Of a stretch of DNA of 64,000 nucleotides, positions 26,601 to 39,700 are shown piece by piece; within the stretch, counting starts at the first letter, position 1; each line of letters starts with the position of its first letter. This DNA comes from Charina bottae (taxonomy: Eukaryota; Chordata; Lepidosauria; Squamata; Charinaidae): positions 37,257,463-37,321,462 of the forward strand of contig JALMGJ010000005.1 of assembly GCA_023362775.1 (NCBI GenBank), read 5' to 3'. The notes below the pieces were generated by a model. That model saw only the letters and a program-made list of their open reading frames with translations. It was not told where the DNA came from and made no database searches. The translations under genes and the position numbers were made by a program.

Positions 26601-29600
26601 TCACTGGGATAAACAAGAAAACAAGATAAAACATTGCTAGCAGGATTTAAAACAGAAGGAAAAAGAAGAATTTGCTGAAGTACAGGTCAAACATTGCAAA
26701 AAGAAAATGTCAGGCCTATGAGGAAATTTCAACATCATATTTACATTAATTTACCTTTGATGCTCCACTTGTATTTAAACAAAGTTTCACAGATTGAGAC
26801 TCCTGCTGTGATAGATCTCCCAAAAGAGCATTCCAAGACTCTACTTGATCTACTACTACTCTACTTGATTGAAAGCCCAAGAATTAGGAATTTTCTTCCA
26901 GTTGGAACTAATGAAAAAAATTACTGGGGATAAAAATAAAAAAGGTATGCCCCTCTAACTTCATAGTGCAAGCCAGAAGAGCTTTGAGTAACAAAGGGCC
27001 CATCAATTCACTCCCTCCTGCTAACTTACAAATACTCTGTAATGCATACTAAACTTTTTGAGTGAAACTGACTGGATTGTGTTTAAGATGATACAGCACT
27101 TCAAAGTGCCTCAAAACAGATGCAGTCTCCTTTCTAAGCAGTGGAGAAGTGCTGTGATTTAGCAGCACAGGCTGAGAACACGCATTTGTCTCATCTGTAG
27201 TTATGTTATCTGGGCTCTGCTAAGAACAAAAACCCATTGTGGACTTGAGACATCCCAACATGGACCATGTTTATGACTACTGATATCACAGACTGAAACG
27301 TCACAGTAGTATGACTTTATGTCAAAGTTACAGGCAAAGTTGTGCATATTTTTACAATAAAGAGTTCCAATTGATTAAGTAGGTTACATATCAATTTGTA
27401 TAGTAAGGTGTAATATAGGGGTGTCTTATGTGCAATGCACATAAAAGTGGGCAGGGCTTCAATCATACTGTTGCAGCCACCATCTTGACTTTTTTGACCA
27501 TATCCTGTGGACACCGCAAGATAGAATATTCTGAAGAGGTCTTCATTCATTCATTCATTCATTCATTCATTCATTCATTCAATTTATATAGCTGCCCATC
27601 TCAGATTTGTGACTCTGGGTGGCTTACAATTAAAACATAAACAATACAAAAAAGTAAAAAAGTAAAACAGCCATACAAACAATACAAACATTAAAAACAG
27701 TTAAACAACTAAAAGCCCTACAGTACAATCACTGGGAAAGCGCAGCCATTCAAGAACAGTACAGCCATTACATGGGCTCCACACCACTCTCTGATCCCCA
27801 GGCCAGATGGCAAAGCCAGGTCTTCAGGCCCTTCCAGAAGGCCAGCAAGGTCGGGGCCAGCCAAACCTTGGGGGCAATGATGTTCCTGTGGTGGATTTCA
27901 GCAGTGCCGCTGGTTCTCAGGAAGGAGGGAGCACATTCCAAGAAGGTGGAAGAGATAAGAGGAGACATAGTCCAGGGGGCAGTTGTGGGAAAACTAAGAG
28001 GTTCAGAATAGCCCCGCCCTAGAGCTCTCCCAGGTTATTTCCCCTTAGGTTAGGTACAGTAGCTTTAGTCTGGCAAGATTCTGTCTATACGGTATGAGCA
28101 AATAAAGAACTGAAGTTTGACTGCACTGATTCTTTGTCATTCTTGGGCTGGGCCTGACAGTTCCAGAGGGTGGGTGCAGTGGCAGAAAAGGCCCTCCTCC
28201 TGGGTCCCACCAGATGACACTCTAGTGGACAAAACTTGCAACAAGCCTCTTCTGCTGGACCTGATGGGATGGGTAGATGTCACTGAGGAGAGGCAGTCCC
28301 TCAAATAACCCGGCCCCATACATGCAGGGCTTTATAGGTTATCACCAGCACCTTGAATTGGACCCAGAAGCAAATTGGCAACCAATGCAGCTCGTGGAAT
28401 AGTGGTATAACATGCGCAGATCTAGGTGCACACATAACTGCCCGTGCCACTGCATTTTGCACCAACTGAAGCTTCCGAATACTCTTCAATGGCAGACCCA
28501 TGTAGAGCTCATTACAGTAATCCATATATTGGTAACACTTTTCTGCAGAGGTATAGAAATGATGCTTGACATTTATCAACTTTTTGGGGGAGGAATTCTT
28601 CACTTCTAAATTATTTGTCATGTTATTAAGAAAACAGCAAATGAGTGCCAGATAAGTCTTACTTTCAGAACATTATCAAATATTACTAATGAAATGGCAC
28701 TTTAAAATGCTAAGTGAAATCCTTGTCTCTAGATTTTAAAACTAACTAAACTTAATCAAAACAAAAAATAATATAGGAAACCTCCCAGTTGTTGTTTATG
28801 AATCCTAAATATGTATGAAAACAGCTCTGGGGAACCACAAAAAATAGGAAGATAAAAGACTACTTTTGGCCAGATGATCACAACTTATCAGATATCAACA
28901 AAAAGAATGGCTAAGTGCAAAAGACAATCATTTCAATCATATGCTTTTGAGAAATCAGAAGCTATGATGGAGACACCTGCCAACATTAATAAATTTAGTA
29001 TCTGTGCATTATCTTACAGAAAAGTAGCATACACATGCATAGTACATGCTCACTGCATTATTCCCTTTTGGGGTAAGCAAGGTTATACAAAGCACAGAAA
29101 AGGAGCAATAAATAATATGTCAAAAAAAAAAAGCGAAGACAAGGAATATAAAAATAGCTAAATTCAGTTTACATCACATTATATTTTTCCATAGCTTTTT
29201 ATTTGCATCTACCACATCCATCCCCTTCCTCATACTCTGCCTTTTGTTCTTTAAACTACTCACCTTTTTGTTTTGGAGGATCTCATCAACTCCATCCAAT
29301 TACAATTTATTCAGTCATCCCTTTCCTCTTGGTCCATTCATTCTTCCTCCATATATTTATTTTGTGATTCAATCCTCATTCATTTGACAAAACCAGTTTA
29401 ATGTATTTCCTTCCTGTGATCACTCACTTGTGTGTTCAATTCACATTTATTCACCACCTATTAATTCTTGAACAAGAATCTCTTCTTGTTTTACCACACT
29501 CACTTCTTAAGTAACCATCCCCACTGCAATCAACTTTTATGTTTCTTCTGACCTACCCAATTCTAACTTCCCTATAACAAGGTGGGCAGAAGCCTGCTCT

Positions 29601-32600
29601 AACAGTCATTTTTGTTTCTTTCAACAAGCACTCATTCCTCACAACAGACCACATACTAACCACTACCTTTCTGAGAGTAGTTGCAGATCCTAAAATTTTC
29701 CCATCTTTAGTAAACATTCTATCATGATACACAATTCATCTACTTGCTCTAGTTAATATGCCATTTAAGTACAACTTGCAATCTTTCATTTCATATTCAC
29801 AACCACCTTAGTCTTGGATACATAAATACTTTGACACATACTCCCTCCTCCATCATATCCAACGTTCACTGCCACTCATTGATAGATATAGAGCTAGAGC
29901 TAGAGATATAGAATGACAAACATTCTTTGTGTTTTATCCATAAATACATTAAACAATCAAAGAGACATCCCACATCTTTGTCTTACTTCCTGCTCAATGC
30001 TGAAACATTTGCTAACCATCTAATTTATTTTCCCATGTGCTTTACTTCTACCATACTGTATGTTGCTCTTAGCGCATTCACTAAACCAATCTTCAATTCT
30101 ATATTCACACAAAACATTCCATAATTGAAGCCTATTATGTTTATTACAGAATTATTCTAAATCAAACATTTCATACATTCATATGTATGTTTCTTTAATA
30201 AGAATAAGATATAAATAGAATGTTTCTAATGTTATACTCAATTTTGTATGAAAAATTCAAATAATTTTATGCTTGTAATATCGATATTAAAAAAAAATCG
30301 ATATTAGGGGCGCGATGGCTCAGTGGTTAAGACGCCAGGCTTGTCGATCGGAAGGTTGGCAGTTCGAGACCTGAGGGCCGCATGATGGAGTGAGCTCCCG
30401 CACTAGCCCCAGCTCTTGCCAACCTAGCAATTCGAAAGCATGCAAATGCAAGTAGATTAATAGGTACCACTTCGGTGGGATGGTAACAGCGTTCCGCTTG
30501 CATCATGCTGGCCACATGACCGTGGAAGTGTCTTCAGACAACGCTGGCTCTTTGGCTAAGAAACGGAGATGAGCACCGCCCCCTAGAGTCGGACACGACT
30601 GTGCAGGGGAAAACCTTTACCTACCTACCTAATATTGATATTCTAAATTGTAATTAATACTGATAGAATATTTCTTTCTCTTTTCTTTATTTCTAATACT
30701 TTAAGTTATCTAAACAATAGAATGTCAATAATTTTAATTAATACGGAACAAATATTATTGTGTCGAAACGTTATAATGTATTAAGATTTACAATAATATA
30801 ATAAAAAGGAGGAAAAAAGAAAGAAAAAAAAGATATAATAGAACATTTGGGTGAAATTGTCATATTGTATTTTTAAAAATGTGCTGCATCCCTGCTCATG
30901 CTTTCTGCAGTATTGCTTCTCTAGCATCACATAGTTTCAGAGCATCTTGTTTCTATATGATATAATTCTAAACACGAAGCAGCAGATTAGAAGGTTAAGC
31001 TTAGAAGACTGTTAGTGCTGTGATAACTGGGGCCAGAAATACTATTCAGTCATAGAGGAAAGAAGGCCTACCACAAATTACACCTCTAAGAAATGTTAAT
31101 TTCTCATCAAACGTATCAGCACGTACAACTTTTTCTTTTTTAAAGGTACATTTTCTCTGGTGATTTTCATAGAGTATTTTTTTAAAAACTCACCTGGTTT
31201 TTAATCAACGGTACCAGATCTTCAGGAATATTGCCCAATGGATAAGCTCGGCCTGCCAAACAGCAGCTGTAAGGAAATACAGACAATAAGAGCTACACCA
31301 CCATGTTAAACTAACAGTTGGTTTTACTATGTGAGCCTAAATATAAATGAGAAAGGCCCTCTACGCCCTTGTCTTTGCTACTTCTCTGGTTACTCACATT
31401 TGAAACATTCTTGTTCAGATTTCCAGGCACTTTGAATCTCACAGCTTTTTGTCTCTCCACTCGCTGCCAATGTTCTTAGTCCCCTAAACATGGCCAGTCC
31501 TAAGTTAACTTACTTTGAGAAAGCTTTGCCCACAAAGGTTTTGTCAAACTATTATTTCTACAGACTCTGAGGATCTTCAGGACTGCTAATACTGTACCAT
31601 TTATAGCCAAAATATACATACTGTACTGATAGGCACTCAAGAACAGTCTGCTATTAGTTTATGTATTGTATAACCTCTACTTCTGTGAAGTAGTATCAGA
31701 TGTATATTCTCACACAATAAAAAAGCAAACAGGGAAAAATAAGATAGTCCTTTCTTGAAATAGTTCTTGTTCATATATCTACCCACAAACCATTTGTATG
31801 TAAAATAAATTTCAATGAGCAATCCAAATATTACTGGAATTGTTTTTTACCGTTAGAAGATGACATGCAACCAAACACTGAAATCTTCAGTACAAATATT
31901 TGCATCTCTAAGCTACTACTATATTCATTTAAAATTCATTTAAAATGTCTTGACTGATAAGGTCAAGAAAACTAACTCTACTCTTACATGTAGTAAATAG
32001 CTATCACTGTATAAAACACAGAAGGCTTTGAATAGTTTACTCAAAAGTGTTCAAAGACAGAGGCAGTTGGATCATAGCAACAATATCATCAGCTTTGTAT
32101 GTTAATACATTTTAATTTTAGCTATTTTCTTTAGCCTTAAATCTGTACAGAATCCCGTTTTCTCCAATCCTATTATTAGACCAATATGCAGAAACTGATT
32201 CAGCAGCTTTTACCGATTCGTTAATTATTTACTAATGGATCAAATCAATACTTTTAATAGCTAATAGCAATGGTCAGAGACTAAGCAAATTAATAGTGCC
32301 ATCTGGTGCTCTAGCTAGGCTGACTGAGATTTAACCTTTCAGCCAAGTGTCATATGCTAGAAATAATATCATTTCCAGGACTGCATGCTGCATGTCATCA
32401 GAAACACCCCAACATATTCTGTTAGTGTAACTTTTTTTTTGCTCAGTTCAGCCAACAAAGGTACAGAAATAATCAGCAGAAAAAAGACAAAAACTTGGAC
32501 TGGAGCTTATTATCTCAGACACAGCTTGGAGCTCTATACTGTTGTGTTTGTCAGTGAAAGATGGAGCACTCATTCCTAGTACATCTGTAGCAATATATAA

Positions 32601-35600
32601 TCCTGTCAAGCAATCCATTACTTAATTAAGGCTTATAGGACAATGTTCTTGCTCTCCTTAGCTTTCTGTCATGCACAATCAGAACATATAGGCTATGATT
32701 TTAATGATAGGAATTACCATGAAAGGTCTCTTGGCACAAATAATAGAGCGTGTTGAACAGACTAGCCTGGAATAACTATAGGAAAAAGATTCTTAGAATC
32801 TTTGCAGACTCCCTTTCCCATCTCCATTCAGAAATGACTATAAAGTTATTAGTATCACAGACAGTTATATATCACTGAAATCATCACCTGCATGATGAGT
32901 TTTGTTTTCATGTTCATTTTCTTATGAAGCTTTCCTGTAGTCAGTGCTTACCAATGGTATGGCATTGTTATTGTACAGGAGGTTGTTTGAATTGCTCCAC
33001 TGTTTTTTTAATTGTGAATTTTTTATTATTTAAATAAAAATTTAAATAATAATAAATAAATAAATAAATAATAAATAATAATAAAATAAATAATAAAAAA
33101 ATTATTATTTAAATTCCACCAAGATTTTAAACAGATTTCTTCTGACTTCTACGAAGTTTTTATGCAAGATATTTATTTATTATTATTCCAATTTATTCCC
33201 TGCCCATCTCTCATACAAGGGACTCTGGGTGGGTTACATATTCAGGACATTGTGGAAAATATGAGGTCTAAAATGTGTCATCAGGTTGGGGATGTGGTGG
33301 ATGAAACTGAGGAATTCAACAGCGATAGAAATGTTTCTTTTAATAATGAGCTTGGGATTTTTATTGAGATGCTGGATGAAGATCGGATAGCGGACTTGGA
33401 GAAATTTAAGGGAGAGAGAGATCTCCAAGCCACAAGTGAAATTGACTTTCTGGTGGAATGCCATGAAAAGAAGCTGGAATTTTTGAGGGGGGCAGTTGGG
33501 CTGTTTGATTTTTTCAAGAGAAAAGCTATGTGCACATTGTGGGGATATGTAAATGCTCTGGTTTATTTTGAAGTGGAAAAAGGGTTGAAGAATGTTCATC
33601 TGGTTTGCCTTAAAGGTCTGATTGATGTCATTTGCTTTTAAAGATTTGGATTAAGATTATTAGGGTTAAAAATGTGTTCATTTGGATGGTTTTAACTATT
33701 TGATTTAAGGTTACTGTTTTGAATTGTCCTTGTTCTTTGGGTTTATTAATATTAAGATTACTAAAATTGTTGTATTATCAAGTATAATAACAGACAATCT
33801 ATGTGCTTTTTAATTTGATTCTTATTTTAGTAGACAGAAATGTACAGAATAGTGGTAGGAAGGGAATAATTAAATATGTGTTATCTTTTGGAGGGGAGAA
33901 AGATGTTTAGGTTTATATGAATTTTTAAAATTTTAATATAAGGGGGAGGAGTAACTGTACTTAGTGATTTTTATTATGTGCCAAAGTGGAATGATTTATA
34001 GAAATAATGTGATTTTGGTTTAATATAGAGTAAGAGATTGATTATGGAATTTTTTCTGTATCCTTGCTGTTAAAAGTTGGAAGCCACATTTTTTTGTAAA
34101 TTTGGGGGAAAAATTCTCTTGTGTTTTCACACCTTTTTAGTTCTTTTTTTCTTCTTTGTACTTTTTTGTTTTTTTGTAGTTTTTATTCTTCTCTTGAAAG
34201 CTAATAAAATCTATTTTTAAAAAAAGGAAGTGGTTTGCCCTTGCCTCCTTCCTAGGGCTGAGAGAGTGACTGGCCCAAGGTCACCCAGCTAGCTTCATGC
34301 CTAAGGCAGGACAAGAACTCCCGGTCTCCCAGTTTCTAGCCTGATGCCTTAACCATTACACCAAACTGGTTCTCTTATTGAAATATTACATCAGCATAAA
34401 CTGCACAGCAGGATTTTTCTATTTCATATAGCTATGTAACATATTTAATTTATGTTGTTGTTGAAAGAAGTATACCTTATATAGACAAGAAGTTTGTTGC
34501 CCATAATGACTTGCTCATCTATGAAAAAGCAAAAAAAAGTTGTGGATGATTTTACAAATTGAACACATACTAAAAAGTCTAATGTATGCAGACTTGCAAT
34601 AATAAGGCCATGTATCAAAATCAAGGTTCTATTACCTCTTTAACTTGATAAATTGAGAGATGTTTGTACCAAATTCAATGCATGAAAATATTAAAGTGCT
34701 TCCAAAAGTTTATGAAGAACACAACTTTCCAAGCCTGACTGATAAAGTCAAGAAAACTAACTCTATTCTTACATGTAGTAAATAGCTATCACTGTATAGG
34801 GCTTTGAGTCTTGAGAGTACAATCCTATCTGTTGTTTTTCTTTAAAAAGTATTATACTACAATAGAACACACACAACCTTGTGCATGAGTTATAAATATA
34901 CAAAACTGTCTTATATATTGGCCCATCTAACCTCAGCATCTCCTCCAATTAGTAACAGTGATTCTTATTTATTTATTTATTTAAATTGATATTTATACCC
35001 CGCCTATCCCCTCCCTAACGGAGAACTCTAGGCTGCTTACATACATGTATACATTTCATTTTTATACATTACATCCATTAATCCGCGCGCTAAGGGAAGG
35101 GGTAAGGGAACCGACTCTTCCGTGGCTACTGGACTACATGTCCCACGGTGCCTTGCATCGGAGCCGGCTGCTGACGTCCTGTAGATGTTACTGCTTCGGG
35201 ATCCGTCGCCGCCGCCATTGAAGATCTTCCGTTCGGTGGCCGACTCCCGACAGGACGCTAGCAAATTTGCCCACTTAAGGTGGTACCCAATTTATCTACT
35301 TGCTAAGCTTTCGAACTGTTGGGTCGACAGGAGCTGGGACTAGCAACGAGAGCTCACCTCGTTGCACGGGGTTTCAAACTGCCGACCTTCTGATCGGCAG
35401 TCTACAGCTCAGCGGTTTAACCCGCTAAGCCACCGCGTCCCACACATGAATACTTCAATTCTCATGAAGGTTTAGCAAGTTATTTAACTTTTGTATGTCT
35501 GAGTAAGATTAGGCACTCATGCAAGTCTATATATAAAAGTTATTTTCTCAAATAAATGTTATTCCTAGAGCTACCCAGTGAAGCAGTTCTCAGACACAGC

Positions 35601-35637
35601 AAATCAATTACCAGTGAATGAAAACCGGTGGGCTGAG

Positions 35638-35671
<34 letters not shown>

Positions 35672-36656
35672 CCAACCAACCAACCAACCAACAACCAACC
35701 AACCTACCTACCTACCTACCTACCTACCTACCTCAAATTTATTCCCCACCCATCTCACTCAGAGAGCAACTCTGGGCGGTTTACATAAAATAGGAATAAA
35801 ACATTTGTTAAAATACAATAAAGCAGTAAAACAATAAAACAGTACAATAAAATAATAAAATAATTATAACAGTGAAGTACAAATTGAATAAATACCAGCA
35901 ATCAGAACATAAAAATGTTTTACCAGATTGATGAAAATTATCCGCTCACTATGGTATGCAGCACTTGGGTTTTATTCCAAAGGGTGCTTTGGAGCACATC
36001 CTTCAGGGAGAACTACATGGATTAGGAGTGGAAGGCAGGGTATTATGGTGCTTATGGTAGTTCTCCTTTCTCTCAACTCAGTTCCAGTTGGTGTTGGCAG
36101 GGGGGAGGGGGGAGAGGGCTAGCCTTCAGACCCTTACTTGTGGGGTACCCTTGGGGTTCAACTGTCTCAACTCTCCTGTTTAACATCTACATGAAATTGC
36201 TGGGTGAGGTAATCTGATGGATATACTGAATAAAAAAATAGTAATGGGTGGTATGGTTCTTCATAAGAGTTATTAGAGAAAAAAGGACCCACAATATAAG
36301 AAGAAAACCTTCTACATAAAAAGTACTGATAAAACATAGTATACCTGAGAGAGATTTTCCAGCACTAAGTGGATGAGCAATGGCTTTGAACAATTTCTAA
36401 AAAAAAATGAAGGGAGAGGACAAAAAATTAGCACACCAATGATTCCTTTGTGATTCCTGGTTTTCATTCTTGAGAATTATCATATACAAAACATTCTTGC
36501 ACATTGTCACATACAGATATTAATGGACTTGGTAGTAACATGGAAAACTTTACAAAACAAAAAGAAAAGCCTACAAAGTGGTATCAAGGATCCCGCAAGG
36601 ATGGAAACAGGTGTATATTTATTCTGAGAGAGAAAAATCTCTCTCTCTCTCTCTCT

Positions 36657-36716
<60 letters not shown>

Positions 36717-39700
36717 CTCTCTCTCAGAATAAATAACAATTGCCACAAAACAAAATTATTATCAACAAGAAAATAAAATATCAAGATCTACAAGCTATTC
36801 TAGCTAATTACACTGGGAAGAAAAGGAATTTTTAAAAGAATCATCCTAATTCAAAACCATCAATTAGCATTCAAGATACATCTTCCTACCTCCATTGGAG
36901 TAATATAGTCATTCATTCCACTGTTATAGACATATATCATGGCATCATACAGATGGTTTTCCCAACACATAAGGACAACCTAGGAACAAAACAAAACAAA
37001 GTCTAAGATTTTTAAATGTGCTAAACGTTGTGTGCAAATTAGCCTCTCTGCACATACTTCACTTCAAGGTATGAACTTTGGTCTTGGATGGGGTTGCACT
37101 GCCCGACAGGCAGACCCTGTAAGTAATCTGGGGGTTCTTCTGGACTCACGACTCCTGCTCAAAGAGCAGGTGGCAGTCATGGCCAGGAGAGCCTTTGCAC
37201 AACTGCATGTTGTGCGCCAGCTATGCCCATTCCTAGACCAACAGGCCCTTCTCACAGTCACCCACGCCCTAGTCACCTGCCATTTGGACTATTGTAATGC
37301 ACTCTACATGGCGCTGCCCTTGAAAAGTATCCTGAAGCTTCAATTGGTTCAAAATGCAGCGGCCTGCATAGTTTTGCGCAAGCCTAGACTTGCCCATGTA
37401 TCACCTCTTTTGTGGGAGCTGCATTGGTTGCCGATTTGCTTCTGGGTCCAATTCAAGGTGCTGGTTATCACCTTTAAAGCCCTACATGGCTTGGGGCCAG
37501 GTTATTTGCAGGACTGCCTTTCCCCAGTTACATCCACCCGGCCCACCACAGTGGGGAGGCAGGGCATGTTGCGGTTCCCTTCAGTTAGGGAGGTACATCT
37601 AGTGGGACCAAGGAAAAGGGCCTTCTCCGTAGTGGCTTCCTCCCTTTGGAACATTATTCCCCCAGATATAAGATTGGCCCCCTCCTGTTCCGGAAGGCCC
37701 TGAAGACGTGGTCCTGTCAACGGGTCTGGGGACCCCAAGCTGCTTCAGAGCCAATCAAGTGGCTGGTATGAATGTGTTTGCTGCTGCCGGGGGGTGTCTA
37801 TTGTGTTTTTATGGTTTTTAATTCTGTAAGCCACCCAGAGTCACCAGGTGTGAGTTGGGAGACCTTATACATCTGTTTAATAAATAATAAATAAATGGTA
37901 CAGACTTCCAGTGGGGATATGGCAGACTGAACAGCTGTGCTCGTGGGCTCCGCGGGCAGAACTGACAACGCGGCAGGTTTTTTGGGCTCAGGCAGGTTTT
38001 TCCTGAAGCTCAAGAGCATTTTACCAGGAAAGGAAAATGCTCGGAATTACCCCATTTGCCCCACAGGACGGCAGCTTGCAGCCAGAAGATTGTAAACAGT
38101 GTTTGCTCTCAACTGGTAAGAGCTGCCGCAAGGCTGGAACATCACAATTTCCAAGGCGCGTGTAGCCTTAAAGTGACACTAAGACTGGCCACCCCATTTC
38201 TAAATCACCCAATTTATATATTTTTTTAAGTATATGTACCGTATGAGAGGCTTTCTACAGCAAGAAGCTGGATCTCTTGGTCTTTATCGTTATTTTTGGG
38301 ATTAATTTTTTTTAAAAAAAAAAAACTTTTGAATACTCTCCTTACTCATCAAGATGTTATAAAGTACCGAGAATATATCACCTGTTGTATATCAAGGCTA
38401 GTGATATCCATATGTACAATGCAAGCTTCCATGTTTGCCATTAAATTCTTGTCTTGGAAATGAAGTAGCAAATCCTTCATAATTTGAGCTGTGATTCCAA
38501 CCAATTTATCACTTAAAATGTATGGTTCAAGACATTCTAAAAAGACTCCTTTTGCTACAGAATTTTCACTCATCTTGTCATACATTTGACCAAATAAAAT
38601 ATCTCTGTGGAAGAAAAAAAGAGATGGCAAGTTAACAGAGATAATTCTAAAAAACTGTAACTTATCTGAGTTGGTTTCAATTCATTTCTTAATATATCCA
38701 GAAGAAAATACTTGTTATAAGGTAATTTTTTAATAAGACGCCTGTTTTAATCACCTGCCATTTTGTGCAAAAGCAATTTCTAAACGTAGCACTATTATTA
38801 AAAATTATGTAGGCAGGACATATACAGGTACATTTGCCCTAAGGCCAGACTATAGAACACTTAACCATTAAGATTATGCAAATCCATTAACGAGGTGCCT
38901 TTGAAGCACCATGTCCTCTTGAAGATTGACCTAGCCACCCTAACATCCTGCCTAGGTTCTGTGAAGATGCACATGCCTGCACAGATAACACTTCCAATGG
39001 CAAAGAAGCAGGTTCAAAGGGGCACTTTGATTATTGCATGAAGCCCTTCTCCAAGTGGTATGGTACAGCTAGATCAGATCTCAGTCTTATTAAGCCCAAC
39101 TAGAAGACTGGCACAGACTGCAATCCAGATGCAGCATACTGGAAAAACTGCCAGAATTCATGAGACATGCTCTTACGTTCGCTGAAGCAGAAGGCAGTAA
39201 TCGACAATGACAGGGACCAAAGTCTGCAGAAAAAGAACACAGAAAATGTAACTACTTGCATATACCACTGAATCTTTTAGGACAGCTATATTCAACATCC
39301 TGAGAAGAAGGGTGTGTCTAAAAACTGAAGACGGATCTCTCATATTTTTTAAAATCCTTTCAATCGTGTCTGATTCCTGGACAAGTCCCTGCAGTTTTCT
39401 TGGCAAGGTTTTTCGGAAGTGGTTTGCCATTGCTTGCTTCCTAGGGCTAAGAGAGAGTGACTGGCCCAAGGTCACCCAGCTGGCTTTGTGCCTATGGTGG
39501 GACTAGAACTCATAGTCTCCCGGTTTCTAGCCCAGCACCTTAACCACTACACCAAATTGGCTCTCCTCACAAATTAGGATGGCACTGTTTCTTGTAAATT
39601 ATTTCTAAGAGCGACAGACTGCAGGATTTTTTTTTGTACTTTTTTCACAGCAGAAGGGATGAACCTCTATTTCTCCACTGACAATACAGATACTTTATTC

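Noticed and set aside
30307..30380. A possible tRNA gene with A and B boxes
   Set aside because: The boxes belong to the SINE head; the sequence continues into a SINE body and does not complete a cloverleaf acceptor stem.
34970..35440. A separate small gene starting with the ATG that overlaps GCCGCCATTG
   Set aside because: The frame is short and lies within the composite SINE; promoter-like motifs alone do not establish a gene.
36504..36776. A 90-codon frame rich in RE dipeptides
   Set aside because: It is the translation of the (GA)n run in the palindrome.
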